A DNA stretch of 64,000 nt from Allium sativum. Lineage: Eukaryota > Streptophyta > Magnoliopsida > Asparagales > Amaryllidaceae. Of this stretch, positions 46,255 through 57,885 are shown piece after piece. The notes beneath the pieces were generated by a model that saw nothing but the letters and a program-made list of their open reading frames with translations, searched no databases and was not told the origin of the DNA. The stretch covers positions 148,298,197 to 148,362,196 of the forward strand of contig CM060924.1 in NCBI GenBank assembly GCA_030737875.1, given 5' to 3'. The position numbers were made by a program, and so were the translations under genes. Each line of letters starts with the position of its first letter. Positions within the stretch are counted from its first letter, which is position 1.

Positions 46255-46500
46255 CTCTGGTTGGGGACTGGGCGGGGAGAGCCATTGTCTGAGCTCGGAG
46301 GGCGTGTGGGCGGGGCAAGGCGGTCGGCGTCTGGGTTGAACGGGGTGGCATCAGGCTTGGCGTCGGGTTTAGGCTTCGAACCGCGAGGGAAAGGAGGAAA
46401 AGGGGGAAGGAGGCGTAGCAGGAGGAGGCGCCGGACTGGGGGAGGCCGAGGCCGGCGGTGGCGGCGCGTTTCTGGTGGCTAGGTCTGGAGCTCGAGCGGG
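46255..46500 (-). promoter_or_regulatory. GC-rich leader segment of the G LTR
   Basis: A sharp GC-rich island in an A/T-rich LTR. In sense it follows a pyrimidine run and contains a proline-rich short frame from ATG 46351 (MPPRSTQTPTALPRPH) that runs to a donor-like AGAGTGAGTTT (G at 46255). This parallels exon 1 plus donor in the other LTRs. It could instead be a captured host 5' exon. Confidence 0.4.
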
Positions 46501-47497
46501 CTCTCCTTTTTTTTTTTTCTAAAGAAATCGATTTTAAAAGTAAAGGGGGGGGGTCTGATGATATAAGGAGAATATTATTTTTTATTTAATTATTTTATTT
46601 CTAAAAAAGCAACTTTTATTTTCGACCTCGAAACGAGACCCACCGCCTGTCGTCCCTAGCGTTTCACCCCCATTCTGAACACAATGGGATATGTATCGTA
46701 GGTTGATTCGGATGTCTCGTTCAGTTTCCGTTGAATTTACATTTAAATCGCTATATTGAATTTTAAACGTACATTTCAAATTACCGGGGTCACATACTAA
46801 CTCTAAAAATTCTCGAAAAATATTTTCTAGCTTCGTATTGACGATACGGTCCTAACAAAACTAGTTTCGTCGAATTCTGAGACCGTTGGAAAAATGGCCA
46901 ATTTTCAGTCGATTAAAATCAACTGAAATGGTCAAAACACGTTTTCCTTTGCTACGCTCACATATTGATTCAAAAAATTATGAAATTTGAAACCTAGCAA
47001 TAACTTTACATCCCGGACCCAACAAAACTGGTTTCGTCGAAATCCGAGGTCGTTTACAAAATTGCTATTTTTAAGGGCCTTATATATATAAAAATATATA
47101 TAAATTCCACAGCGACTATTTCTAATTTTAAACTGGACATATCTTATCATTTCTAAGATGAAATCTCAGTTTGTTAACTTCGTTACAAAGATATAGTTAT
47201 ACAGATTCAAATATTTCTTGTTTCGTTCAATTCTGACTTATATTGAATTCTGTATATTCATTTGAAATTAGAAATCGAATTTTCGAACTACCGCGCCATT
47301 TTCAATTCCTTTTATAATTATATATAATTATTATATATTCTAACGACGACGTATATAATATATACGTTCTAATTATATTCAAAATAAATTTCTCGTCGAT
47401 ATTATTTAAAATAATTCATTTTAAATATCCAAATTCGCTAAAATTGCCGAAATAAAAATTTTAAACTGGCCCAGATTTTCCGGGTTATTACACCTGG

Positions 47498-50129
47498 CTT
47501 CATCGACGGCTCAAATTAACTTGCAACTCTATAAAAACACCTTAGGTCTCCAACTAAATATTCACACAAAATAAGAACTTGAGCCGCCATGCTGTCGGAA
47601 GGAAACCAAGGAGAGCCACCACTTGTAGAAAGCTAAGAGACGAACAACGAAAACAATTCAAAGCTAAATCAAATTAGAGATTAAAGCTACAACAACGAAT
47701 CAAATCAAAACAACGTCTACCCAAAGGAAAGCTTTGCAAATTCAGAACCTTAGAACCCAAAAAGCAAGACCGACTAGCGTTGTAAATTTAGTTATATTTG
47801 TGGGATGCGAATTAAGAATAATGTCATACCTTGTATTGAAATGAAAATAGAACTATGTTGGTTATGTTATATGTGAAATTTTATAATATTAATCTATGCA
47901 TGTGATTTGATTTATCATGATGAATTGGGAATTATGAATGAGCTTATTCATATGTATATCTTGTTATGACAAGTTGTAGTTTATCATGTTATGTAAATTT
48001 TAGGTAGTAAAACCATACCACTTATGTGACTAAATGCTAGATTTATATGTTTAACATGGTTTGTATGTATTTGAGATATCATGTATATATACAATTTTGT
48101 GCTATGCCTACATGATTAAGTTTATACATATGTTCATATGTTCGCACAAATGATGCAAGTCATAATTGGATCCATGTCATGATCCACTTTAATACAAGCC
48201 TTATGTCAAAATTTTAGATCTAATTCATGTGATAAAAATTATACATGTCTCGTCATATGCTAGTTATGTCTAATTCATGAGACACTTATTTGGATTCCCC
48301 TTTTTATGCAAGTTGAAACCCATGAATTATGCTAAGTTGCAAGTTTACACATATGACGTTATGGTATTCCTATTGGTCATTTTGCAAGTTCACCCCTATA
48401 ATGTTCATGATGGCTATTTTGCAAGTTCACCCCTATTATGTTCATATTGACTATGTCATAAATGCCTAATTACACCTATGCCATGTTTGTGTTTATTTAT
48501 GCCAATTTATGTACGGTAAATTAGGCTAAGATTTTAGCCTAATATTTCATAAATCATACGAACGTGAATTTAGGCTAATATTAGTTAGCCTAATATTTAG
48601 ACGGGGTAACGTTGGGTTAACTAATAAATCAAAACAATGATGTAGGTGGGCCCAAAACAAAGAAATGGGTTAGGGCCATGATTGGTGTAAATTTGTACAC
48701 CGTTAGTTTTGAATTAAAATATGTGGCATAAAACAATTTACATAATTAAAAATATAAATTTAGAAAATATGAAGATACTTAACACGAGGTTGGATTGAGT
48801 TGTGACGTAAACCTGCCCGGACCCACCCGGTTGTCCAGTAGTCACAACAATACCTATCCAATGTGAGAGGTTAATTATTGAGCCCAATAAGGACCCGAGG
48901 TTAGACTGAGTTGCGGCGTAAGACTTCCCGGAACCAACCGACATACTAGCAGCCACAACAATACCTGTCTAATGTGAGTGGTTGGTGCTCTAATAAGATA
49001 ATTAGAGCCAAGCTAGGATTGATAGGGTTAAGTCAATTAAATAAAAACTTAACCAGATTTAACATGTTAACTGAATGAATGGGTGGGGTTAGGTTCATAC
49101 AGACACTTAACTACTTAACATGTTGACCAGAACAACTTAGTGTCGGGGACCCATTTCATCAGTAACCCAATTACGTATCATGGTACCCTGAAACTAGGCA
49201 GGGTGGGGCACGATTACTGGGCTGATTGTAAGCGGTCAAAAGCGACGGCGGTTGGTGCCCAGTGTGGGTTCTAACGGAGTGCGGGCGTGCACACATTCCG
49301 GAGCAGACAAACAGGGCACTGGAGCATCCGTAGTGTACCCTATGTATTCTAAAATTGTGTCAGGGCCGCCACCATTGGACTTGATACACCCCATGGTGGG
49401 ACCAGCATAGGTATCTACCATCTAGGGCCGTGGGACACAGATGAACATGCTAGAAGGAGCTGATCATTTAAGAGGGGATCACTTCACCCTAGTCACGGGG
49501 TGCCAGTTGGAATAAGTATGAGTACGTACAGAGATAGAGATTTAGAATGGGGTGCGAAGGGATATTTGGTTTAAGCCACCTTATCCAGTTTTATGTTAGA
49601 CTATTACTCTGACATCGTCCTGTTCTCACTTTATGCAAGTCATGATCCTTTTATTATTCTCATGCTAGAAATATAGCTAGACTTACCAGACTTATGTATG
49701 ACCCATTTTCCTTTCGTCTTCTTTTCTTCCGTTCCCCCCCTAGGTCCACAGGGAGGAAACACCTCTGCTTAGTCAGATTTTTCATCCATCTTGAAGAGAG
49801 AGAATGTATTGCTTGGATCTCTTTCGTTTGGACCATGGCTTTGGAGATCATTTATGGGCATTTATGCAGTTTTATTTATGTTTCATGATTCTTTATGTTT
49901 TAGATCAAGACAGTATTATGATTGTAATAATTGGAAGTTTGCTTTGAGACAATTATGGAAATGTTTTGTATGAACACGTATTTATGATATAAAAGTCTGT
50001 TTATTTTCCGCTGCTTATATATATGTGTTTATATATGTCTGTATTTTATCTGTGACTTTTACCTATAAACCTCCACCAAAATTAAGGCATTCCCTTTGTG
50101 AGTGACCATAACAGAGGTGGGGTGCTTCA
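47498..50129 (+). repeat. Element C 3' LTR, segment 2
   Basis: Resumes at CTTCATCGACGGCTC after the CCTGG duplication and ends GGTGCTTCA at 50129. It contains TATA (47530-47537), the 15-codon leader ORF, hairpins (48791-48962), the block GGTACCCTGAAACTAGGCAG with the ~58 bp missing from the 5' copy, and acceptor-like CCTAG (49742-49743). Confidence 0.9.
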
Positions 50130-50134
50130 CCTGT

Positions 50135-53104
50135 GCTCTTCGATATCAAAGTCGCCTACATCTAAGGCATCATCATCATTGTCATCGTCATCTTTGTCTT
50201 TTAGAGAACCCAAGGGATTAGATGGAGTCTGTGAACCAGAGGCCTCAACGTCGGCAGTAACTACGTGCGCTTGGACATTTGCATCTTGAGCTGGTTCTCC
50301 CAAAGATCCAGCCTTGCTACTAAGAAACTCCCTTGCTTCTGCCAGCTTAACCTTCCCCACAATTAAAGCATCATGGGACTCTGGGTCTAGGAGATCCTCA
50401 ATGCGATCGTCTTCACTATGGTCATTCTCGTTAATCTATAAAATTCGCTCCGAAACTAGAGACAAAGTGATCTCGAATTTGTCCTCCAAGTACCACAAAC
50501 TTCCTTTGTTCATAACACTATAGACATAGAAATTTGAAAAGGAAGTCTTAGCCTCCAGGCGAGTCTTTTCGAGATCAACGACAGCTTTGAGTTTTTCTTC
50601 CTCTAGGGCTTGCTGCATTGTGGAAAGATTCGTGTTTAGAGAAGAAATCCTCTCAAGAAGGATAGTGTTCTCTTGCTGATGGGTGGACGTAGTGTTCTTT
50701 TCAATACTTAGTTGGGATACAGTGAGTCCTCGAGCAGTTGAGCTTCTTGGGGATGCGTTGTTAATGTATTTTACTTCTGCTTCATAACAGCGAGATCCTC
50801 CTTGAGTTTTTTTTTTGTTTTCTGCCTCTAAACTCAACAGCTCTGCATCCATTTGGGAGTAAGAAGCAATGGTTTTCTCCTGTGACTTTATCACTTTAAT
50901 AAGCTCTGCTTTATCGCTCTCCAAAGTAGAAATGCGATCAAGAGAAATTCCGTTAAACCTTGAAAGTTCATGAGAAAAAGTCTTCCACTCGCCCAGCTGC
51001 TTCTCGGCCTGGCCCTTAATCTTACCCAATTTTATGTTAAATGGACTCTTAGCCATTTCCAGTTGATTCAGAGCCACGTCAAATTGTGTGGACATGCTTC
51101 CCTTCAAGTCATCAAAAGCTTCAAGTATGTCTCATTTGTTGTTAGGGTAAATGTCCAGATCAAGACATACTCCTCTTTGATTCCAATTGGCAAACCGGTC
51201 GGCAAGAGCGAAGTCACCTGAACCAGGGATGAAGCAAGGCCTGTTTATGATCGTCTTAAGGTCTGCAGGAGTAAGAGTGACTGATAGAGTGGCTAAAGAC
51301 ACCTTTGAAAGAGAGGCATGAGTATCTGTCATTAGGAGATCATCCGACTTGTGTCTCTTCCGAAGGTCACTCTTGCCCGGATCGACTTCATTTTGCTTTG
51401 CTTTCTTTTTCCTTTTCTCTATCTCCTTCCTCTTATGTTCCTCCAATCGGGCAAAGTGGTCCTCCTTCCATCGCCTTTGATCATCAGTCTCGGGAAGTTC
51501 TAGAGTAGGTCGGGACTAATGGAGAGGTTGTGTGTGCGGAGGAGGATTGAGTCGATCGAAATGTCGTGAAGGACGAGATTTGCTTAGAAAACGCTTTGGG
51601 TTCTGTTGGCTAATCTTTTCATTAAAATCACACATAAACGAAGGCTTGGGCATTGTTTTTGTACCCGAGGGAAGTTATACGATAAATATTTAGTGTTCAT
51701 ATCAACGAAGGATGAGATGAATTTAAAAACCAAGTACATGGAACTGTAAACAACGACAAAGGTAAGCGCTTTTCAGTATGTACCCAACGACGAACCAGTT
51801 TTCATAGTTTGCCCTAAGGCTGACAAAGTGATAGGGGGCCTGACTATATTCCCTGTTCCCATAATTTGACGCTTGGGAGGTTAAATAACAACTTCACCCT
51901 GGATAATATCTCTTGCTAAACTAAGATCACTTAAGTTCTCATAAGTATCCATGGAACTCTCACCTTGAGTAACTTGGATTATGGGATCCTTGCCAGTTTT
52001 ATTTGTAGCATTTTTAAGAGGAGGTTCTACATCTCCAGAATGTTTGGTTATCGGGTCAGATACAGTTTCTAATGAAGCCTTCTCCTTCTCAACCTTCTCC
52101 GTGTCCTCAACTTACTTAATACTATCTTTATGCTGTTGAGACTCCTCTTCCCCGATAGATGTTAATTTGTGTTTAGGGGATGCTTTGTTACTACCCAAAA
52201 TCTCAAAGCATTTATGTAAAGGGGATTCCTTAGCTGGAGATATACTAGCAACCTTGTCTTTTAAAAAACAAATCCAGTTTAAGTGTGCGAGAAGGGTTAA
52301 GCAAATGATATTGGCTAAGAAACTCTTTTGTGATAAAATATCTCCTTCTTCGGTGTTCCTCCTTAACAGTTTGCAAAGCGTTAACAACTCTTAGCCAGTA
52401 GCATCATCTGATTCAGAGGAAGGAAGTACTGCAAAATAGACGAAGGATTTAATATTTGGAAACAAATAGTCAGAACAAGCAAGGGAATATGAGAGCCTGT
52501 TCTTACCTTCTTCCATCCACCTTCCATAGAAATTATTAGGGCAGCGTACGAAGCAATAATTTTCTAGGAATCCCTTGGCACTATCGATCAGTTCAGTTAT
52601 AATCTTGGGGTATTTCCCTTCTAATTAAATAATCGACCGCGTAACCTGCCTCTTCTTGAATGTGTACAATGAACAGATCTCTGTAAAGGTAGGGGCACAT
52701 TTCTTGATTCTCATAAAGAGTACTTAAAGACATTTTATGATGGCGTAGCCGTTAGGATGAAATTGCATAGAGGAAATGGCTAAATGCTTCAAAAACATCA
52801 TTATGAAGGGATTAAATGGAGGAACACCACCCATCGTCAAAATATATCGATTAACGGTAACAAATCCAGGAGGGGGAATGTCTACAAACTCATTCTCCTC
52901 TGGAAATTTGGCTTCAGCTTCTGATATTCTAAATTGCGCACATAAGCTTTTATATGCGCGTTCGCCTAGTTTGTTCGGTTTCCTATCGTCAGGTACTCCA
53001 GTAAGAGGCATAGGTACTGGAAACTCTGTATTGGTGTATAATTTTGGTACACTAGTTGATGCTACATCCTTAACAGGTGTAGAAGTGTCATCTTGTGTGG
53101 GCAT
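50135..53104 (-). pseudogene. Element D antisense gene, N-terminal and central parts (Transposase_28-like domain plus coiled coil)
   Basis: Reading from ATG 53104: a domain with LGERAYKSLCAQFRI and PPPGFVTVNRYILTMGGVPP, then FNPFIMMFLKHLAISSMQFH, matching the pattern of the 'putative gypsy type transposon' family (Pfam Transposase_28). A weaker stretch follows (FVRCPNNFYGRWMEE-like, near 52530), then a Lys-rich linker (51446-51132), a long heptad-rich coiled coil (51107-50436: RISTLESDKAELIKVIKSQE, LLERISSLNTNLSTMQQALE) and an acidic tail (DKDDDDNDDDALD, 50190). Stops and frame changes make it a pseudogene. Antisense ORFs of this type are known in Tat elements; the role is unknown. C splits it at 50130. 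Confidence 0.75.
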
Positions 53105-55034
53105 TGCTGCCGCTTCAAGCTGTTGGCGTGTTTATTGCCCAGTATCCATATTGTAACACCCCACCTCCGCTAGGGTCACTCACAAAGGGAATGCCCTAGG
53201 TTTGGTGAAGCATTATCGAGGTAAACATGCACAGAAATATCACAAGACAGAACATATATAAAACAGCGGGAGTAAAACAAATTTCATTACCTTATAAAAT
53301 AAGGTCTAAAGCCTTTTACATCCGAATACCTCAAGACCTGTCTTGCAATAGTAAAGAAGCATAAAACCATTTCATAAATTATTCCCCAAGTGAAACAGTA
53401 ACGTAGCCATAGCCAAGAAAAGTCCAAGCCATGTGTGATGACCTTCAAGCAGAAGAAGTCCGAACTAGATAACAGTGTTTCCTCCCTGAAACCTGGGGGG
53501 GAATGGAAGACAAAGAGGCGAAAGAAAACGGGGTCAGTCATAAAGACTGGTAAGTCCAATCTACTTCCAGTATAAAAACAGGTAAAGGTAACATGACATG
53601 CATAAACTGAAAGTAAACATAGGGATGACGACAAGATAGATAAGCTAAACCAAGATAACTGGATGAACAACTGTAGCAAGATAAACTAAGGTGTCATGAT
53701 AAACTACGGTGTCAAGATAAATCAAGGTGTCACATCGTCAGGTTTCTATCAAGTATACTATCTCAAGGTATCTATCATGTATAACATCCCACGGTATCTA
53801 TCGTGTATAACATCCCAAGGTATTTATCATGTATATTTGCTCTGTACCTCTCGTACTAGTATCCCAACCCGCGTCATGTGTCAACTATGAATGTCCCTTG
53901 CCCAATGTCATGTAATGGTCCATGTCAACCTAATATATAGCATATGTAGGTTTTTCCAACTCGTATGTTTCTTTCCATGTATAAGTTCAGTCCTTTGCCG
54001 TAGGCCATACGGGCTTTCCCATGTAAACGTTTTATCCTTGAGGTTATTTTGGACTGCTACCCTTGATCTAGTTATGTTTCCTTACCATGAACTATCGCGC
54101 GTTCACTTAGGATTTATGCCACCTAGGACCACTAGGGATTATGCTACCTAATGGACGTTTCCGTGTCTCGGTTTGGGTTCAAGCCACCTAGAGCCACTAG
54201 GGATTATGCCACCCGTCAACCGCGCCATTTATCCCGCGTATGTATCGTGAATCGTTTTCCATGTCTAGACGCACATATTCCTCAATGTGCCATCCGAGTT
54301 CCGTGCCAGGGCAAATCAAGAAATACGGAACTCGGTCGGGAGCTTTAATTCGTCTGCTGATGCAGATATCAAGGTCTGTTTTTGTACGCGTGGCTATGGT
54401 CCCACGTGACCCCTCCCTCAACTACTGAAAGGCAATCCAAGAAAAATCATGTATGAGAACCACATCCCGGCCCCTCTATAGCCCCACTTTCCTATGGGCC
54501 AACCTCACCCATGACTCGATAGCAAGAACATGGTCTGTTGGGGGTTCTCTGCCTTTCCGTTCGTACACGATTGACTAAAGATGGTAGGTATTCGACGACG
54601 TGCTATCCAAGGCAAAAATCTAGTATCGTCGACTCCACGCTAGTCCATCCCAGTCTTTAGGTCGCTCGCATAGCAACCAAGGCATACTCTTGGCTCTTCT
54701 ACCGCAGACCTTAACCTCTGTGAGGCCGGGTTTCATGGACCATCTGCCACCTCACAGAGGGATAACGAGAGTACCCTCACGTCCCCCGAAGCTACCGCTT
54801 CGCCACCCAGTTCGTTGGAGCCTTTATCTAAGTCAGATAATTTGCTCCTCCTCGTGTTCTAAGCGATGACCTACCGTATCGGGTTACTCATCTATCTGTG
54901 AACTGGTCCAAATTCTTTGACTAAGAATTACTACTTAGTTTCCCAAACTAAGGTTTACCACTTAGTCTCCTTTCCCGTTATCCTTGTTAATCCCGGTCTT
55001 CCACCTAGTCCCCTGAACTAGGGTTTTGTCTAAT

Positions 55035-55765
55035 GGGTTAAGTATTGTCATTTAAGTTCATGACTTAACCTGCCAACGAATCATATCAAGATTTGGCTAA
55101 GTATTCAAGTTCAATACCTAGCCCTACAAGTTGGTTAAGTATACCAAGAAGCTCATGACTTAACCCTATTCAATCATCAAGTCAAACTGGTTAAGTATTT
55201 GTTTATCTTAACCCTATCAGCTTAACGTGTTAGATTGGTTAAGCATAGATTATATTAACCTCATCGGATTATCGAGTCGGATTGGTTAAGTATAGGTTAA
55301 CTTAACCCAATCCGCTAATCGTATTAGAATGGTTAAGTATATTTAAACGGTCTTGTGACTTAACCCTATCAAGTTCTCACATTAGATTGGTTAAGTATGG
55401 TAGCTTAACCTCATCAAATCATCATGTATAATTGATTAAGTATAAGTTACTTAACCCCATTAAATTATCATGTTAAGTTGGTTAAGTATTGGTTACTTAA
55501 CCACATAGAATTACCAAGTTTAGATCGGTTAAGTGTTTAACTAAACCCCATCGAATTACCGTGTTTAGATTAGTTAAGTGTAGGTTACTTAACCCCATCT
55601 AATTACCAAGTCGGATTAGTTAAGTGTAAACTACTTAACCCCATCCTCTAATCGTCTTATATGGTTAAGTGTCATTAAGAAATCAAGTCCAGTTCCATTT
55701 AACCTACCCATTCGTGTCATATCGGTTAAGTGTCATTAGTCAAAATTACTTAACCTTTTCATGTG
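55035..55765 (-). repeat. Expanded CTTAACC/GGTTAAG array in the E 3' LTR
   Basis: About 12-14 units of 50-60 bp, many with GGTTAAGT, about 10 bases, then ACTTAACC. It is the longest such array in the window, in the longest LTRs of the chromovirus group. The copy in the other LTR is about 61240-61965. Confidence 0.8.
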
Positions 55766-56229
55766 GAATTAATTAGATTAATGCACCCCAACCTCTCACA
55801 TTAGACTTTGTTGTGATTACTAGTTAAGCCAGGCGGGTCCGGGTAGATTTACACCACAAACTAGTCTAACCTCGGGTTTTGAGTGCTATGTGACCAACTA
55901 CTCACATTGGGTCCTATTGTTTGTAGCCACTAGTTAAGCCGGGCGGGTCTGGGTAGATTTATGCTACAAACTCAACCCAACCTCAAGTTGGCCACTTTCA
56001 TGTTTGCTCTAGTGTCATATTACACTTACCACCCATACGTGTCTAGTCCCAAGTCCCATGTTTACCCCACATGTCATGTCCCCATTTAGGTGTATCATGA
56101 GTGTCATATTTTCTTGAAATCCCACATCAAATTTTTATGTCATAATCACGCTCGTCTATCCTACCTCAAATCGTGTTTCCAACCCAAGTAAAAGCGAGTC
56201 AACATAGTAAGGATACTATGCCACATGTT

Positions 56230-56510
56230 GGCCTCAAAACATGCACGATGTCAAGAAGGGATTGGCCACAAACATGCATAGTGTCATAAGGGGTTTGGCC
56301 TCAAAATATGCAGAGCATCATAAGGGGTTTTTGGCCACAAACATGCATAGTATCATAAGGGAATTTGGCCACAAACATGCATAGTATCATAAGAGAATTT
56401 GGCCACAAACATGCATGACAACATAAGGGAATTTGGCCACAAACATGCATGATAACATAAGGGAATTTGGCCACAAACATGCATGATAACATAAGGGGTT
56501 TGGGTTCAAT
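56230..56510 (-). repeat. 34-bp tandem repeat in the E 3' LTR
   Basis: About eight copies of a unit with TTGGCCACAAACATGCATGA and CATAAGGGAA. It creates a spurious repetitive frame on the minus strand. The partner in the 5' LTR is about 62430-62715; sequence differences between them are few. Confidence 0.85.
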
Positions 56511-57500
56511 TACATGCATAAGCCCCAAAGTCAAATCTTTGCCAATGTTTCACAAGTCAAATGGTTCCCAAAGGTTCATGCTAGCATTCCATAGATAAAG
56601 ATTCAAACTTGCAAGATAAACTAGGTTAATCATAACATGAATAGCATGATTTAGTCACTAAGCATAGCCAAAAGTCATAGGTTCAAGCAAAAGAGGCATG
56701 ACAAGGTTCATATAGGCTAGCATACTTAGTTTAATCTCATTTTATTCCATGCCATCATTAAAACTACCGTTTAGATCTAGAAGTAGCTAGAACTTACATC
56801 GCATGGCAAGAGATTTAGGAGCATGAATCGTCTTGTCGAAGAATCCATGTTGAGATGATGATCAAAACCCTTGATTTCGTGTAGAAAGCTTGCACCTACG
56901 TCTTGGATCTAGTTTGAATGCATAGGCTCTTGAAGTTGGAGATGGAGGCCATGATCAAGAGGGAATTGGGCAGCACTCCGTTGTTAGATTGATTTTGAGT
57001 GATTTAGGTTAGGTCCTAGGGTGTTTTTATAGAGATTAGGAGTAGTTGAGGCCATAGGATAAGCCCTAGGATAGATCTGAACCCTCAAAATCTGTCACCA
57101 GCCCTAAAGCATGTCTTGAGGAACAAGTCAGGTGCACCCAGGCCCTGGTGGTCGGACCACCCAGGTCGACAGGGGTGTCGACTGGGAAGTCAACACCACC
57201 TGGAGGGTGTCGACTCCCAAGTCGACTTGGGGTGGCGGGAATTTTTCCCGCCTCTTCTGCTTTGCTGAATTTGAAATCCGAATTCAAATTTGAACTGTTT
57301 TTGAACTTGAAATTTTCTTAAAACTTTGACGGGCCATAACTTGGTCATACGGACTCCGATTTTCAAAAACTCGGACTCTATTTCGCGTATTTTTCCTAGA
57401 CGAGCGCAATGGCATAGCCCGTTCCCCTTGATTCAGATTTTAAAATTAAATTTTGCCTCGATTCTTGTCTTAACACGTTACTAAAATTCGGGTAGTTACA

Positions 57501-57885
57501 TTCTCCCCTCCTTTAAGGATTTCGTCCCCGAAATCTCCAAGTTAGGAAGAACATATCCTACCATCCATCATCCATCTACTTAAAACATCATCCACAGGCA
57601 ACCATTGTCCTTAGACGATTTCTAAGGCTTTATGAACACATGCAGAAAGTGTGGGTATATGTTCCTTAGCTAATGCTAATTTTCAGGCCTGAATGATCTT
57701 TCTAATGCAAAATATGTTTAGTGCCATGAGTCCAACATGTATGCAAACAGTCCTAGTCATATAAGTACTATATGTGTGCACAAACATTCATCTATATACA
57801 ACATCCGCATGACAACACATTCAATTTCATCCATAACAAGTATAAATACTCGTGCATATGCAACATGAAACGTGACCGAGTCAAT
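57501..57885 (-). other. Element E polypurine tract and 3' untranslated region
   Basis: The reverse complement of 57501-57513 is AAGGAGGGGAGAA. The remaining sequence is non-coding and matches the 3' region of B. Confidence 0.8.

Larger units (their letters stand above)
40992..47492 (-). mobile_element. Element G: 6.5-kb solo LTR nested in the 3' LTR of C
   Basis: 6501 bp from TGTGATGAG to GGTTATTACA, flanked by perfect CCTGG duplications (40987-40991 and 47493-47497). TG/CA ends plus a 5-bp duplication are the mark of LTR elements. The minus-strand start TGTAATAACCCGG is a usual gypsy LTR start, hence the orientation. I saw no second copy of either end inside and no primer site, so it is read as one LTR left after LTR-LTR recombination. 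No gag or pol is seen. The sense-strand end has GACTGACCTGG (near 41380), like the branch block of the other LTRs. Confidence 0.7.
32294..50129 (+). mobile_element. Element C: chromovirus-type Ty3/gypsy retrotransposon, inserted in the antisense gene of D
   Basis: LTRs are 32294-35378 and 40488-50129 (the latter split by G). The flanking 5-mers are CCTAT (32289-32293) and CCTGT (50130-50134), a duplication with one change. The internal 5.1 kb has gag, protease, RT, RNase H, integrase and chromodomain with many stops. A 240-bp LTR sample (33301-33540 against 48001-48240) showed about 8 differences by eye. Confidence 0.92.
53152..57500 (-). repeat. Element E 3' LTR
   Basis: In sense: GTCGAC cluster (57165-57226, four copies), TATA (57024-57031), an 18-codon leader ORF (near 56970-56915), donor-like GTAAGTTC (G at 56797), a 34-bp repeat (56230-56510), hairpins (55800-55975), a long CTTAACC array (55035-55765), CTGAC (53533-53537) and acceptor CCCAG (AG at 53493-53494), giving a candidate intron of about 3.3 kb. 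It lacks the GGTACCCTGG block of the other families and instead has an 11-bp perfect inverted repeat, CCTCTGTGAGG (54715-54725) and CCTCACAGAGG (54750-54760). Confidence 0.92.

Noticed and set aside
46261..46482. Plus-strand Gly/Arg-rich frame in G
   Set aside because: Product of the GC-rich island; composition alone explains it, and G runs on the minus strand.
40992..47492. G as a DNA transposon
   Set aside because: TG/CA ends and a 5-bp duplication, with no terminal inverted repeats beyond the short LTR ends and no transposase.
55035..55765. Telomere-like repeats
   Set aside because: The unit is GGTTAAG in a 50-60 bp spaced dyad, not the contiguous plant telomere TTTAGGG.
56230..56510. 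Possible CRISPR-like array
   Set aside because: Units are contiguous degenerate tandem repeats in a plant LTR, without unique spacers or cas genes.
56301..56534. Repetitive minus-strand frame with MHVCGQ repeats
   Set aside because: Generated by the 34-bp tandem repeat of the E LTR, whose period is not a multiple of three; not a protein.
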